DNA of 64,000 bases from Closterium sp. Naga37s-1. Lineage: Eukaryota > Streptophyta > Zygnematophyceae > Desmidiales > Closteriaceae. The notes below the pieces were generated by a model. The model ran no database searches, had not been told where the DNA came from, and saw only the letters and a list, made by a program, of their open reading frames with translations. The position numbers and the translations under genes are program-made. Below, in pieces: positions 23,601-29,300 of this stretch; position 1 is the first letter of the stretch; every line of letters begins with the position of its first letter. Location of the stretch: the NCBI GenBank assembly GCA_947471745.1, contig CANJKZ010001041.1, positions 35,019 through 99,018 on the forward strand, written 5' to 3'.

Positions 23601-25415
23601 TGCGATTCGCCGGGGTATTCTATCGAGACTTCGCCGAGGATAGGGGAGGAGGATGACGTGGCAGGATACCAGCTGGAAACGAAGAAGCCAATATGGAGGA
23701 CGGATCAGAGGAGGGAGAGCAAGTGAAGGTTGGAGCAGAGCAGCAGAGTTAGAGCAAGGGGGAACACACCGAACAACATTGGCACCACTTATGAGGCGAC
23801 TCAAGAGCAGCACAATAGACACCAAGGGGAACAGCACAGCATATCTACCTCATACAGCCCACTGCGTAAATCGCCCCAAGTGGAGACAACTCACCGGCAC
23901 ACCCGAGCATCGAGGTTGCGGTGCAGAGGCAGAGGAGAGAGGCCAATCACCACAAAGAGACTTGCAGAGAGGCGGTATGCGCTGAAATACACAAAGCCCT
24001 GGCAGGCGCGCATGGGAAAGGAGGGAGGGAGGGAGGGAGGGAGAATGCAAGGGGAGGGAAAAGATTCCGGTGGTTGGAAGCAAGGAATAACCACTCAGAC
24101 AACAACCACCAGCAGGGAGGCCCAATTTGCTGGTGGTTGGAATAAGAAGTGATAACTCAGACAGGATGACGGCTATGCTGGTTGAGAGGCCATACGTACA
24201 AGAAACGCAACTCATCCAAAATCGAGAGCCCAGCTTGCATCTGCATGCACTCACCTGCATGACGAATCCTCCTCGTTTGAACGTGCAATTTGTAGCGTTG
24301 GAGAGGTGGAGCGAAGAGATATCTGACTGACATCCCCTTTGCTTTGCCCTCTTCTCCTCATCCTCGCCCCAGGTGTCCTTTGCTTGTAAGTCGACTTAGA
24401 ACACTCACCTGCATGCCAAACCCTCGCTTGAACGTGCGATCTGTGGCATTGGAGAGGCTCAGCGCAGCAAATTTTTCCCTGCCCTCTGCTTTCCATCCCC
24501 TTCCCTCTTCCCCTTTCCCCTTCCCGCTCCCCTTCCCCCTCCTCCCAGCCCCATCCCCAGCCCACACATACTCGCCTGCATGCCAAACCCTCGCTTGAGC
24601 GTGCGATCTGTAGCATTGGAGAGGCGCAGCGCAGGCGTCTTTCCCTGGCCCCTGCTTTTCAACCTCCCCCAGCCCAGCTGTCCCCCTTCCCTCCTTCCCC
24701 CCTTTCCTGGCCCCATCCCCGGCCTCAACACACTCACCTGCATGCCGAACCCTCGCTTGAAAGAGCGGTCTGTAGCATTGGAGAGGCGCAGCGCAGATGT
24801 CCCCCCCTGTCCCGTCCCAAGCGCGCCACCCCCTTCCTCCCCCCATGCGCTTTCCCCTCCGCGCCCTTCCCCGCCGCTGCTGCTGCGCAGATCCACGTCA
24901 GCGGCGTCGTCAATATCCAGAGTCCCGGAAAACCGGGGGACGGTGCTGGTTGGGGGAAGGGGAGAGAGAGGGGGAGGGGGGATTTGGGGGGAAGGGGGGA
25001 TTTGGGGAGGCGGGGAATGGGAACAGGGGGGTTCAGTGGAGGATGAGCGTGATCGGTAGAAGCAAGTCAGGGGCTGTGGGGTGGGAGATTAAAAAGGAAA
25101 TCGACTCAGAAGAGAAACACGGGTCGTGGGGGAGAGATGCGTTGGACAGGAAATTGGGGAAAACGAGGACTCTCGAGGGCTCGGGAGGATGTGAAGAGGT
25201 ATGGAGGACAGGGGCGTGTAACGGTAACGAGTCCCGGCCAGTAGTAACGCGTACCCATAGAGAGTGACGAGGGTGAAGCAGTTGGTACACAGCAGCGCGA
25301 AAACGAGGAACTTGTTGCGATTGTAACCAGCTGTCGCGTGCGCTTGCGACAGCACCTGCGTCAGCTTCATAACTGCAATGGCTGCGTACGCGTTAGTAAC
25401 TGAAGCGTGTTTCAT
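5643..25415 (-). CDS. GT92-family glycosyltransferase, type II membrane protein, split by retrotransposon
   Basis: Predicted Golgi glycosyltransferase of the GT92 (DUF23, galactan-synthase-like) family. Minus-strand exons: N-terminal exon from Met 25415 (or 25370) with a signal anchor ('KFLVFALLCTNCFTLV'); an exon ending 24738; then 23414-23672, 22451-22699, 7889-8023, 6777-7007 and last exon 5643-6089. The last four exons have AG/GT ends and stay in phase. Motifs occur in family order: 'NITYCSSPIYGQ', 'RVLEWVVYHQ', 'NDCAYR', the DxD-type 'FLDLDEYL', 'FGSLYFYTDKC', 'ADPRKVKLFG' and 'NHYRAL'. The last exon has a Thr/Ser/Ala/Asn-rich insert from trinucleotide repeats. The Ty3/gypsy insertion lies in the intron between 22451 and 8023, so splicing could still remove it. 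The 24738-to-23672 join has two open frames, so the N-terminal half is unsure. Function is by family only; donor and acceptor sugars are unknown. Confidence 0.7.
5830..6025 (-). repeat. trinucleotide-rich low-complexity tract in GT92 last exon
   Basis: GGTGGTGGC/GCTGCTGGTGGC-type repeats. On the minus strand they encode a Thr/Ser/Ala/Asn-rich stretch inserted between the conserved 'HAVAKTW' and 'NHYRAL' parts of the last exon. Confidence 0.7.
6200..6690 (-). repeat. three 3'-part + donor copies of GT92 exon 6777-7007
   Basis: Copies at about 6550-6690, 6370-6510 and 6200-6330 repeat the exon's 3' half ('WEVERMIFRQADVHCVAP' to 'DPRKVKLFG'). They end at the same CTCACC (minus-strand GGTGAG) donor context. 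The last is most decayed. All are downstream of the complete exon. Confidence 0.85.
7080..7297 (-). repeat. two acceptor + 5'-part copies of GT92 exon 6777-7007
   Basis: About 7200-7297 and 7080-7158 repeat the acceptor and the first ~80 bp of the exon ('AAYVSFGSLYFYTDKCSHS'). They then run into unrelated intron sequence. Both are upstream of the complete exon. Confidence 0.85.
7513..7850 (-). repeat. three 3'-part + donor copies of GT92 exon 7889-8023
   Basis: Copies at about 7755-7850, 7640-7745 and 7513-7610 all encode 'RWVLFL(D/G)LDEYLY(V/F)SQPL' through 'ALxxY', followed by a GT donor context. They lack the exon's 'LVVNDCAYRSLF' start. Confidence 0.85.
8105..8210 (-). repeat. acceptor + 5'-part copy of GT92 exon 7889-8023, with frameshift
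   Basis: Keeps the acceptor and 'LVVNDCAYRSLFTSRWVLF', then has one extra base that shifts the DLDEY segment out of frame. It is upstream of the complete exon. A sister copy at 22029-22166 sits on the far side of the retrotransposon, so the element inserted between two partial exon copies. Confidence 0.8.
8257..8558 (+). repeat. gypsy LTR copy A (lacks first ~25 bp)
   Basis: Matches 8652-8953 with about three visible differences. If the LTR begins at TGACTGG (8627 in copy B), copy A starts at LTR position 26. Confidence 0.75.
8567..8652 (+). repeat. 86-bp duplicate of gypsy 3' internal end + LTR start
   Basis: Same sequence as 21943-22028: end of the pol frame, purine tract and first ~26 bp of the LTR. 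Confidence 0.85.
8627..8953 (+). repeat. gypsy LTR copy B, likely full length
   Basis: Preceded by a purine-rich tract (AGAAGAAGAAGAGAACCAG) that could be the polypurine tract copied from the 3' end of the internal region. It begins TGACTGG. The 3' limit is where similarity to copy A stops; no standard primer-binding site could be recognised after it. Confidence 0.65.
9071..11884 (+). CDS. gypsy Gag with RS-type repeats, three zinc knuckles, start of protease
   Basis: Open frame of 938 codons. Residues 1-~210 are Arg/Ser/Glu-rich ('RRERSRERGRSLERSPRRP'). Residues ~214-437 are 13 tandem units of about 17 residues built on RSPDPR...RDERRGGG. Residues ~495-690 look like a gypsy capsid ('PARFSGD', 'YYNRLVNLAEDV'). 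Three CCHC knuckles follow near 715, 733 and 754 (first: CHRCGQPGHLRRDC), then a Glu-rich linker. The frame ends in the aspartic protease at 'IIDTGAQSVILG' (~915), where copia II has inserted; the TGA at 11885-11887 belongs to the copia LTR. Leaving out copia II and one target duplicate, the frame continues without a shift at 17657. The real start may be upstream of 9071. Confidence 0.85.
9712..10380 (+). repeat. 51-bp coding minisatellite, RS-like repeats of gypsy Gag
   Basis: About 13 in-frame units of ~51 bp, each giving xRSPDPRxxRDxRRGGx. The middle units are almost identical. Confidence 0.85.
11885..12142 (-). repeat. copia II 3' LTR
   Basis: 258 bp, TG...CA termini, paired with 17394-17651. 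Confidence 0.95.
12165..16685 (-). CDS. copia II Gag-Pol polyprotein, full length
   Basis: 1506 codons, single frame. Residues 1-~240 are the UBN2-type Gag ('FGEWCYGVEKHLL', 'IWKYLQDRF'). A Cys/His cluster near 258-285 ('CNGTNHPKATC') stands where the CCHC knuckle is expected but is not canonical. Protease 'FILDSGATHTVL' is at ~361. GAG-pre-integrase 'HNRLGHINF' and 'CLDCAQSK' come before integrase ('MDLWGP', 'HSDGGGEF', 'PQQNGVAESRNR'), then a Pro/Ser-rich linker. RT has 'VDCMDVSSAFLQG' and the active site 'ILVYVDDMIL'. RNase H has 'GYSDSSYADD' and 'STCEAELYA' and ends 'DLFTKSLVRQ'. All key residues I can check are present, so the element could be active. Confidence 0.95.
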   Translation of the reverse strand: MATSTSTLVGNLIILNLAPNGTSTNFGEWCYGVEKHLLSSELKGICLKDILLNRGKGKMPLPPDPLGEGATPTAKSTFDAKTTKYETDFSLWEQADAAVIRVFITTTPVELVKSYRTFRSAHDIWKYLQDRFHDKTAVGVAILIPRMFQIRLEECPGMADYISEIRNIHEELKDIGVTFPEQAPAAGLLVGLTPAYNVTSSMLKQLPTKELTFEKVASALLSAEKDLAAQASVNAVRYSPGIPFRSQQGQRRNSFPPCQYLIRKGPRAGQKCNGTNHPKATCFKKRDDEWYDVHGVSKDKRPPNWAPPRRVNQVEAVEEPAQAFASAPFDVRLNLLFSGAGLINEKGSQYIGVSTTQGIEFILDSGATHTVLKDQTAFVPYQAPTSLLGADSSFSIQCHGSSTISCPAFPSGRVIGICAPTLRYNLLAQREIQHAGVITIFPNDVDYCDMFDAKTGLHLARFTLNSNNLYTLIVPPVQTCSLTNLPLPSLDSPSCHCRLLTDKTMLFHNRLGHINFRALSDLATKQLLHGLPASLPQPPSLSGPPCLDCAQSKLREQPHPPTESISTAPLDRVHMDLWGPAPVRSRGGHFYFLVIVDDYSRYVSVHLLTAKSEAPAIIMEWVRQAHSHFKTKIKFLHSDGGGEFRNNTLKAFCSTEGIKQTFTLPDSPQQNGVAESRNRILVQIARCLLTHASAPPSLWGYAMLHAAALHNLHPHPHHTHTTPAELWTGQKPSVRPLRVWGCTSYVLLNSQARRAAGGKLAPKTITCVYLGHNLDSPDYLFLHPTTNKLYRSRDVFFDESHPFYPSSTVSPSPPPLSLTWADFDSLPPATTPSPPLPAPSTVSDPPSPASPSSTTQSPPLLPAPEPIPLKTYQRRPPAAAPAPDPPPAPDSADAPDAATTPPASPPPAPPPSPIAGRTRSHKAPKPLSLSIRVSLNPPPVGGDYSLMPSLLEDRHEELIDIDSAIHALCSLFPDIAESPTLNFSDNPSIPTPLTYAEAVSGPNSAQWIGAIIAECEAFIHTGTFTDIIPPSGVNIVKGKWVFRVKQLPGEFPVFKARYCAKGFTQKRGLDFFETFSPTAKPPTLRTLLDVAARDDMEVDCMDVSSAFLQGILREEIYMERPEGFPAPFPPGTVWKLNRPVYGLKQAPREWHNKLKSTLGSLDFHPSTSDPSLFIRATPSRFFILVYVDDMILVTKDQTELAAVKAALGEKLAMKDLGKLTNYLGMEITRDRTARTITLSQKFYINNVLTRFKMQEAASMPTPLSLQHQLTAPSVPSPEPCDEAYPELVGSLMYAMMCTRPDLAYPVSVLSRYVAPGRFTSHHWSAAKRVLRYLKGTQDYVLTLGGSSPVRLEGYSDSSYADDQSDRRSSQGYCFTLGSGVVSWRSTRSSSVSLSTCEAELYAGTMAAQEARWLSFLLAELGYPQPTPTLWCDNESTIHLTKDPVFHGRTKHIEVRHYFLRELVQREQLKAEHIASDCNLADLFTKSLVRQDHYRLLSSMGVGPPCG
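16764..17122 (-). repeat. 22-26-bp minisatellite in copia II leader
   Basis: About 14 units of CTGTTCTGCTGCGCCGCTGAA and close variants between the 5' LTR and the Gag start. It is open in all frames on the minus strand but lies upstream of the polyprotein start, so it is probably untranslated leader. Confidence 0.85.
17394..17651 (-). repeat. copia II 5' LTR
   Basis: 258 bp. The only difference I find from the other copy is CTACACCTAACC here versus CTACACCCAACC. Confidence 0.95.
17657..19711 (+). CDS. gypsy protease remainder, cytosine-5 methyltransferase, RT N-terminal part
   Basis: In-frame continuation of the Gag-protease ORF after copia II; numbering is from the codon at 17660. Residues 1-~100 finish the protease. 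Residues ~148-470 (18101-19070) form a C5-DNA methyltransferase: motif I 'RLVELFGGIGAG' (148), motif IV 'AGWECQGVSWAG' with the nucleophile Cys at 240, motif VI 'YLLEHLDM' (Glu 282), motif VIII 'HRLRMYW' (321), motif IX-like 'ALERELAMGYKE' and motif X 'ALGNAMDG' (451). The usual Pro before the Cys is Glu, and the usual Glu-Asn-Val is Glu-His-Leu. RT follows from ~540 ('CGDYRDLNKITVPDRYP', 'FFTTLDLRQGFNQIKI'). A deletion near 19650 throws the frame off to a stop at 19709-19711. The product would bind AdoMet and methylate cytosine; target and activity are unproven. Confidence 0.9.
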   Translation, partial: HVVKGMLVMTAEGGESKWMPCTRTPIELTVLKGEKHETPVRIRCGISESEDFDVLVGTEMIFALGMTICFWKETVEFRTRWWRKGEPLGQLPVQFVKTEPKRAYRVDQKEVTAKQGAQERAAGRGKGGEPRMRFMDEPSQQTDWQQPIRLVELFGGIGAGLAAVVRNGIAVKQWIYVEQAPEVRKIAEHHAWELHREFPELLKGEVIKAAMSRGVNDVRAITETEVASWGHVDLLVAGWECQGVSWAGKGKGEQDPRTKLMEELFKIMEWVQVRQGRLAYLLEHLDMEGDVREPVRLVRERVTRQMGKGVSSDAARMGAYAHRLRMYWQNVVPAEDLQREIEGVQRAGGRKVRDILEPGRTAAPVTKRSYSRHYPCNQVGQERQALPTLVSYEGAAGYRMDGEQPGPGLVQDHRKGRWEEPTALERELAMGYKENATAAPGVSEKERRRALGNAMDGYMMKWLVQRMWKETVLHWGLKEGENTVATVRQGVWAYLEKEEPEWKIGENMSGEGKAAMRALLVKHRKGFAFTLQELGKCKIKEMALKLSSDEPVFHRRRKMSPGDEEICREKIKELLEAGLIRRSESEYATPTVVAARKDLTGEVLSRRMCGDYRDLNKITVPDRYPMPMAEELFDKLADGVFFTTLDLRQGFNQIKIREEDVRKTAFQGTPRQCSRGSWMRCCGE
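19672..21954 (+). CDS. gypsy RT C-terminal part, RNase H and integrase
   Basis: 760 open codons, in a different frame from 17657-19711; the first Met is internal ('FQRVMDAVLRGIE'). RT catalytic 'CYIDDVVIF' is at residue ~19, followed by thumb 'HPNKCRWGEQTVQYLGY'. RNase H has 'YTDWSSQGMGAIL', 'YSSYIGEGLAAVW' and 'KIKHRPGKTLQHVDGLSR'. Integrase has a zinc segment ('LGHFGHERTVHLLKTGWWW', 'CEACQRSK') and a D,D-35-E core with Asp at ~21039 ('SLDLAGEL'), Asp at ~21220 ('LTDQGTEF') and Glu at ~21324 ('DGLTERIVQTI'). The C-terminus has no chromodomain that I can see. The ~17-20 residues normally containing the 'MPFGLxNAP' block are missing at the frame junction, so RT is inactive. Confidence 0.85.
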   Translation: MFQRVMDAVLRGIERAACYIDDVVIFSLTEQQHLEDVERTLSAIEGAGLTCHPNKCRWGEQTVQYLGYEVKGGQIGIQQAKVQVLDRLREPRDKSGLRVVLGFLSYYRRFVPNFSKRAVLLNGMLREDKAWEWGEKQMDALQDLMTAVKTATVLRLPAADQPFILYTDWSSQGMGAILCQEVEGVEKVVAYASRSFNPAEAQYSSYIGEGLAAVWAVGHFRVYLQGRELTLVTDHQPLTWLMTTPGLTGRNARWAVKLQEYDFKIKHRPGKTLQHVDGLSRNPPPLETEQVAQGMEQTEQEPAHTLILLAREVEQDGAKGSKGPADIWQDAKAMEWVKGETEEDETVSERVRARGHHYRWYQQQLQIKTEDGWKLVPAPKDREAVIREVHTKLGHFGHERTVHLLKTGWWWEGMRRQVKEWVEGCEACQRSKANLTQAKAELQSLPICGLGFRWSLDLAGELPLSRSGNQYIVLMVEHVSKWLEVRAIPSKSARHIAAAFKAQVVCRFGACGEVLTDQGTEFQGEFRKLLEESGITHRRTSRYHPQSDGLTERIVQTIKRGLRAYGEQRKRDWDDELDWIAAGYRFGKQAALRDHSPYSLLYGREPILPVGAPRVLTDTVTAGTIKNWVALSDVRARYMRFMMPAALENLHTAQLRDARRYEQRQRKGEGRVARGVCEGQEVYLRRAKQDTLDVGLGTVRWKVKEVRPSGVLVLENEKGALLREHQTNTAVIRGTGPQRTGPVTRAQAARARAQEGAESG
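21943..22028 (+). repeat. gypsy right end: pol tail, purine tract, first 26 bp of LTR
   Basis: Identical over 86 bp to 8567-8652. GT92 sequence resumes immediately at 22029. Confidence 0.85.
22029..22166 (-). repeat. acceptor + 5'-part copy of GT92 exon 7889-8023, cut by the retrotransposon
   Basis: Reads 'VLVVNDCAYRSLFTSR', an extra ~20 bp, then 'LFLGFDEYLYVSQPLG', and stops at the element junction. Upstream of the complete exon in gene orientation. Confidence 0.8.
22283..22345. repeat. 23-bp perfect inverted repeat with 17-bp spacer
   Basis: Arms 22283-22305 and 22323-22345 (GTGTAGAGAGGGTG... and its complement). The spacer includes part of a TGAGACGTCTCA palindrome at 22316-22327. The block GTGAAGAGGGACC...CCGAAAGGC is directly repeated on both sides (about 22258 and 22349). 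Lies in a GT92 intron. Confidence 0.85.
22761..23203 (-). repeat. three acceptor + 5'-part copies of GT92 exon 22451-22699
   Basis: Copies at about 23096-23203, 22916-23023 and 22761-22870 keep the CAG acceptor and 'SNITYYSSPIYGQF(N)SLRVLEWVVYH', then diverge. The complete exon follows them in gene order and continues to 'EFETWFGQ' before its donor. Confidence 0.85.
24270..24660 (-). repeat. three 3'-part + donor copies of the GT92 exon ending 24738
   Basis: Copies at about 24580-24650, 24410-24475 and 24255-24325 repeat CTGCATGCC(A/G)AACCCTCGCTTGAA..., the donor-side ~70 bp of the exon. Each is next to a GTGAGT or similar donor in minus orientation. Confidence 0.8.
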
Positions 25416-26344
25416 GAGGAGCGGTCGAGCATGGTCGGTAACGGTCGCCTGTCGTCAGTTATTCGCCGCATTTCGTCATACATACGCCACAAGATTGACA
25501 CATCCTTCGCGCTTCTCTCGCATTCGATGCGGTAGCGGTCGCACTCTATGGACCAAGGCTGTCCCAGGTCCTGCAGGTGTACAACTGCTCGTAGTCGCTA
25601 GTCGTCGTTACTTGTCGCTGATCGTCTCTACTTTTCGATAATGATCGCTTGTTGTCACTGCTTGTCGCTCTTAGTCCCTGGTACTCACTAGTAGGAGTCC
25701 AGCAGTCGACAGAACGGATTTTTTAGAGATGGAGGACAATACGAGTGGAGCAGTCAATATCGCGTCTGCAGGAAAGACATCGTGTTTTGGTTGTCAAAAG
25801 CAGAATGATTTCAATGAACGATTCCGTAGCCGTTTTGAGTGGTTTAGAACGGTTTCAAACCCAAAACATTGTTTCTTGCGAAGAAATCGTGTGCTATTGA
25901 TTGCCATTGCCAGCCTGCAGGCAAACACAACTCTCGTCAGCAACATCAAGGCTGGATCTATCTCTTCAGGCCCACCCGCACTAACACCACCGCTGGGTAT
26001 AATCAGAGCAGAGGCAGCGGATTTGCAGCAGCTACGGCTGTCAAGTCAATAATCGTCAGGCTGGTGTGGCCTTTCGTTCGCGTTTGGTCACATTTACGTA
26101 GGAGCCTCGTGGTGCTAATAACGTAACCTTTTCCAAGTTTCGTCCGCACTCGATAGTCAGCATTGCCCGGCTAAGTCCGCGATTCTAGCCTTCGTCGTTT
26201 CTACTACAATGCGAAATCATTGACGCTTGATCCCTTCTTATTTTCCCGTCAAAACCCTGCTAAGTAGTAGCCGGACTGGTTGTCTTCTAATCTCTCGACA
26301 GATTCAGACCTAGTGGGATTTCATTCCCATCCAAACTGGTCACA
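25416..26344. promoter_or_regulatory. shared upstream region of divergent GT92 and p24 genes
   Basis: 929 bp between the GT92 Met (25415, minus) and the p24 Met (26345, plus). No long ORF of gene quality. Reads as T/C-rich, GTCG-repeat-rich sequence. No TATA box or defined element could be assigned; promoter role is inferred from position only. Confidence 0.4.
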
Positions 26345-29300
26345 ATGGCAATAGTCTCCGCGCCTCGGCTGGTAGCGTGCTTGCTGATCCTAGCCGTCGG
26401 ATTCAGCCACGTGGCGGGCATCCGGTTCGAGGTGACGGCGTATAGCAAGTGTCTCGGCGAGGAGGTTCAGGAGGGGACTCTTGTTGTCGCGACGTACCAA
26501 GTGGTGCCGAGCGGCGAGAGTAGCCCTCTCACCAAGATCACCGCTAAGGTAGGCGAAATACCATATTCATCGTGAATGGGAGATGTGATAACAACAAGGT
26601 TTGATTCAGGAGGGGACCCTCGTCGTCGCGACGAACCAAGTGGTGCCGAGCGGCGAGAGCAGCGCTCACATCAAGATCACTGCCAAGGTAGGCAAAGAAC
26701 TCACTCCCTTACAGAAGAATTGAAGGTCCGAGAGGAGATAGTATCGTCGTTGCGTGGGGGAGAGCAGCGATCACACCAAGATCACTGGCAAGGTAGGTCA
26801 AGCGACTGCTAGAATATCATAGATAATGCAATATGCAATATAAAAGAGGTTCAGTCCCATAGGGTACTGGTTTGGCAGACCTGTACCAATCAAGGCGTGT
26901 TAACCGGAAAGAGCAGCGATCACACTAAATGCCTCAACCACTTGCATTGCATATATGTTACAGCTGATTGTGCTGCTGGGACCGAAAATTCTCATGTCTG
27001 TCTATTATGAGGTCATCTCCTTACATGTGAACTAAATAACGAGGATGAGGTCAGCTTGGATGGCTTTTTTTCCCACAGGAGGTATGGATCGTTGTTTTGT
27101 CCAAGAGGTGATGTTGCTGTACAACGAATCAGGGACAAATCAACATACAAGTCGTTGTTTGTCCTTGTTTCATGGTATTGGCCCAACTCACACATTCAGA
27201 AACCATACTACATACTACAAGTCATTGATGTATCATCCTGTACGTTTGTCTTGGATTGCGTGGCATGTTCCTGCATGGCACGGTATGGCACGGTATGGTA
27301 CGGCATGTTCCGGCATGGGATGGCTGACATCCCGCTCATCCCGTCACCTCATGTCGTTTGAGGCACCCCAAAGATAACTGCATTTGAGGCGCCTAGCAAC
27401 TGTCAGCCTCTATTGTGCTGACACCCTGCACGTCACATCACTGCAGGTGACATCTCCGTTTGGCCGGCAGCTGCACTGGCAGAGCGACGTGGAGGAGGGG
27501 CACTTCTTATAATGCACCTCAAATTCGTCTCTGTTCTTGCTGACATACCATGATACCACACATAAAATCCCATCGCCGCACATCACCGCTCTGCAGGTGA
27601 CATCCCCATTTGGGCGGCAGCTGCACTGGCAGAGCGACATGGAGGAGGGGCACTTCTTATGAGGCCCCTAATAAATGGCGGTACAAATAAATAACCTCCT
27701 GTTCTCTCTGACATACCGCACTTCACATCACATCACCGCACACGACCGCACATCGCATCACATCACCGTTTGGGCGGCAGGTGACGTCCCCGTTTGGGCG
27801 GCAGCTGCACTGGCAGAGCGATGTGGAGGAGGGACACTTCTTATAATGCAGCTCAAATTCGTCTCTGTTCTTGCTGACATACCGCACATAACATCCCATC
27901 ACCGCACATCACCGCTCTGCAGGTGACGTCCCCGTTTGGGCGGCAGCTGCACTGGCAGAGCGACGTGGAGGAGGGGCACTTTGGATTCATGGCCAAAGAA
28001 TCAGGGCAGTTCATGGCATGCTTCTGGATGCCGCATGGCACTCCGGGCAAGGATTCACTCATGGTATGTATGTATGTATGTGTATGTGTATGTGTGTGAG
28101 AGTGGTTTGTGTGAGATTGAGTGAATGTAAGGCGGCAGAACAGTGTGACGTGGAGGAGGGGCACTTTGGATTCACGGCCAAGGAGTCGGGGCGATTCATG
28201 GCGTGCTTCTGGATGCCGCATGGCACGCCGGGCAAGGACTCCCTCATGGTATGTACACTCGAGTGTGATGTGATTGTCTCTATGTGCGTGAATATGACAC
28301 GGCTCTTGGCTGTGATTGTAACATTGAGGAGTTGGGGCAGTTCATGGCTTGCTTCTGGATGCCGCATGGCACGCCGGGCAAGGATTCTCTTATGGTATGT
28401 AAGGAAGTGTGTGGTTGGTTGCCATGGTTAGCTCAAGTGCAGCTCATGAATCATGGCGTGCTTCTGAATGCCCCATGGCACTCCTGAGCTCTCGCTCACG
28501 GTACGAATGTCTTTGTGTGTGAGTATAAGAGAGAGGTTAGTGCCTGTCACAGTAAGACCAAGGAGTCGGAGCAGGGCAGTTCGTGGTATGCTGCATGCCA
28601 CTCCTGGGGTGCATTTCCTCGTGGTATGCAGCATATTGACCTGTAAAAACTATGCTGAGGGGAGAGTGATGTGATTAAGCAGCATATTGACCTGTAAAAA
28701 CTATGCTGAGGGGAGAGTGATGTGATTAAGCAGCATATTGACCTGTAAAAACTATGCTGAGGGGAGAGTGATGTGATTAAGCAGCATATTGACCTGTAAA
28801 AACTATGCTGAGGGGAGAGTGATGTGATTAAGCAGCATATTGACCTGTAACCAGCATGCGTGCATGCGTGTGGTCAGCTAGACCTAAACTGTTGTGAATA
28901 TCCGAACGCAACTGACCGTTAACTTGCAAAGCTTCATGCATGTGTGTCTGTGGGCAGGTGGATCTAGAGTGGCTGTCAGGCGTGGCTGCTAAGGACAGGC
29001 CGAGCAGAGCCCAGCAAAGAGAGAGAAGAGTCATGTGATTAAGCAGCATATTCACTTGCAACCATCATGCATGTGCGCGCGTGTGGGCAGGTGGATCTAG
29101 AGTGGCTGTCAGGCGTGGCTGCTAAGGACAGGCCGAGCAGAGCCCAGCAAAGAGAGAGAAGAGTCATGTGATTAAGCAGCATATTCACTTGTAACCATCA
29201 TGCATGTGCGCGCGTGTGGGCAGGTGGACCTGGAGTGGCGGTCAGGCGTGGCTGCTAAAGACTGGGAGAGCATAGCGAAGAAGGAGAAGATCGATGTGAG

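Noticed and set aside
28627..28850. Regular 51-bp array considered as CRISPR
   Set aside because: No spacers: the whole unit repeats, and the setting is a plant-type intron.
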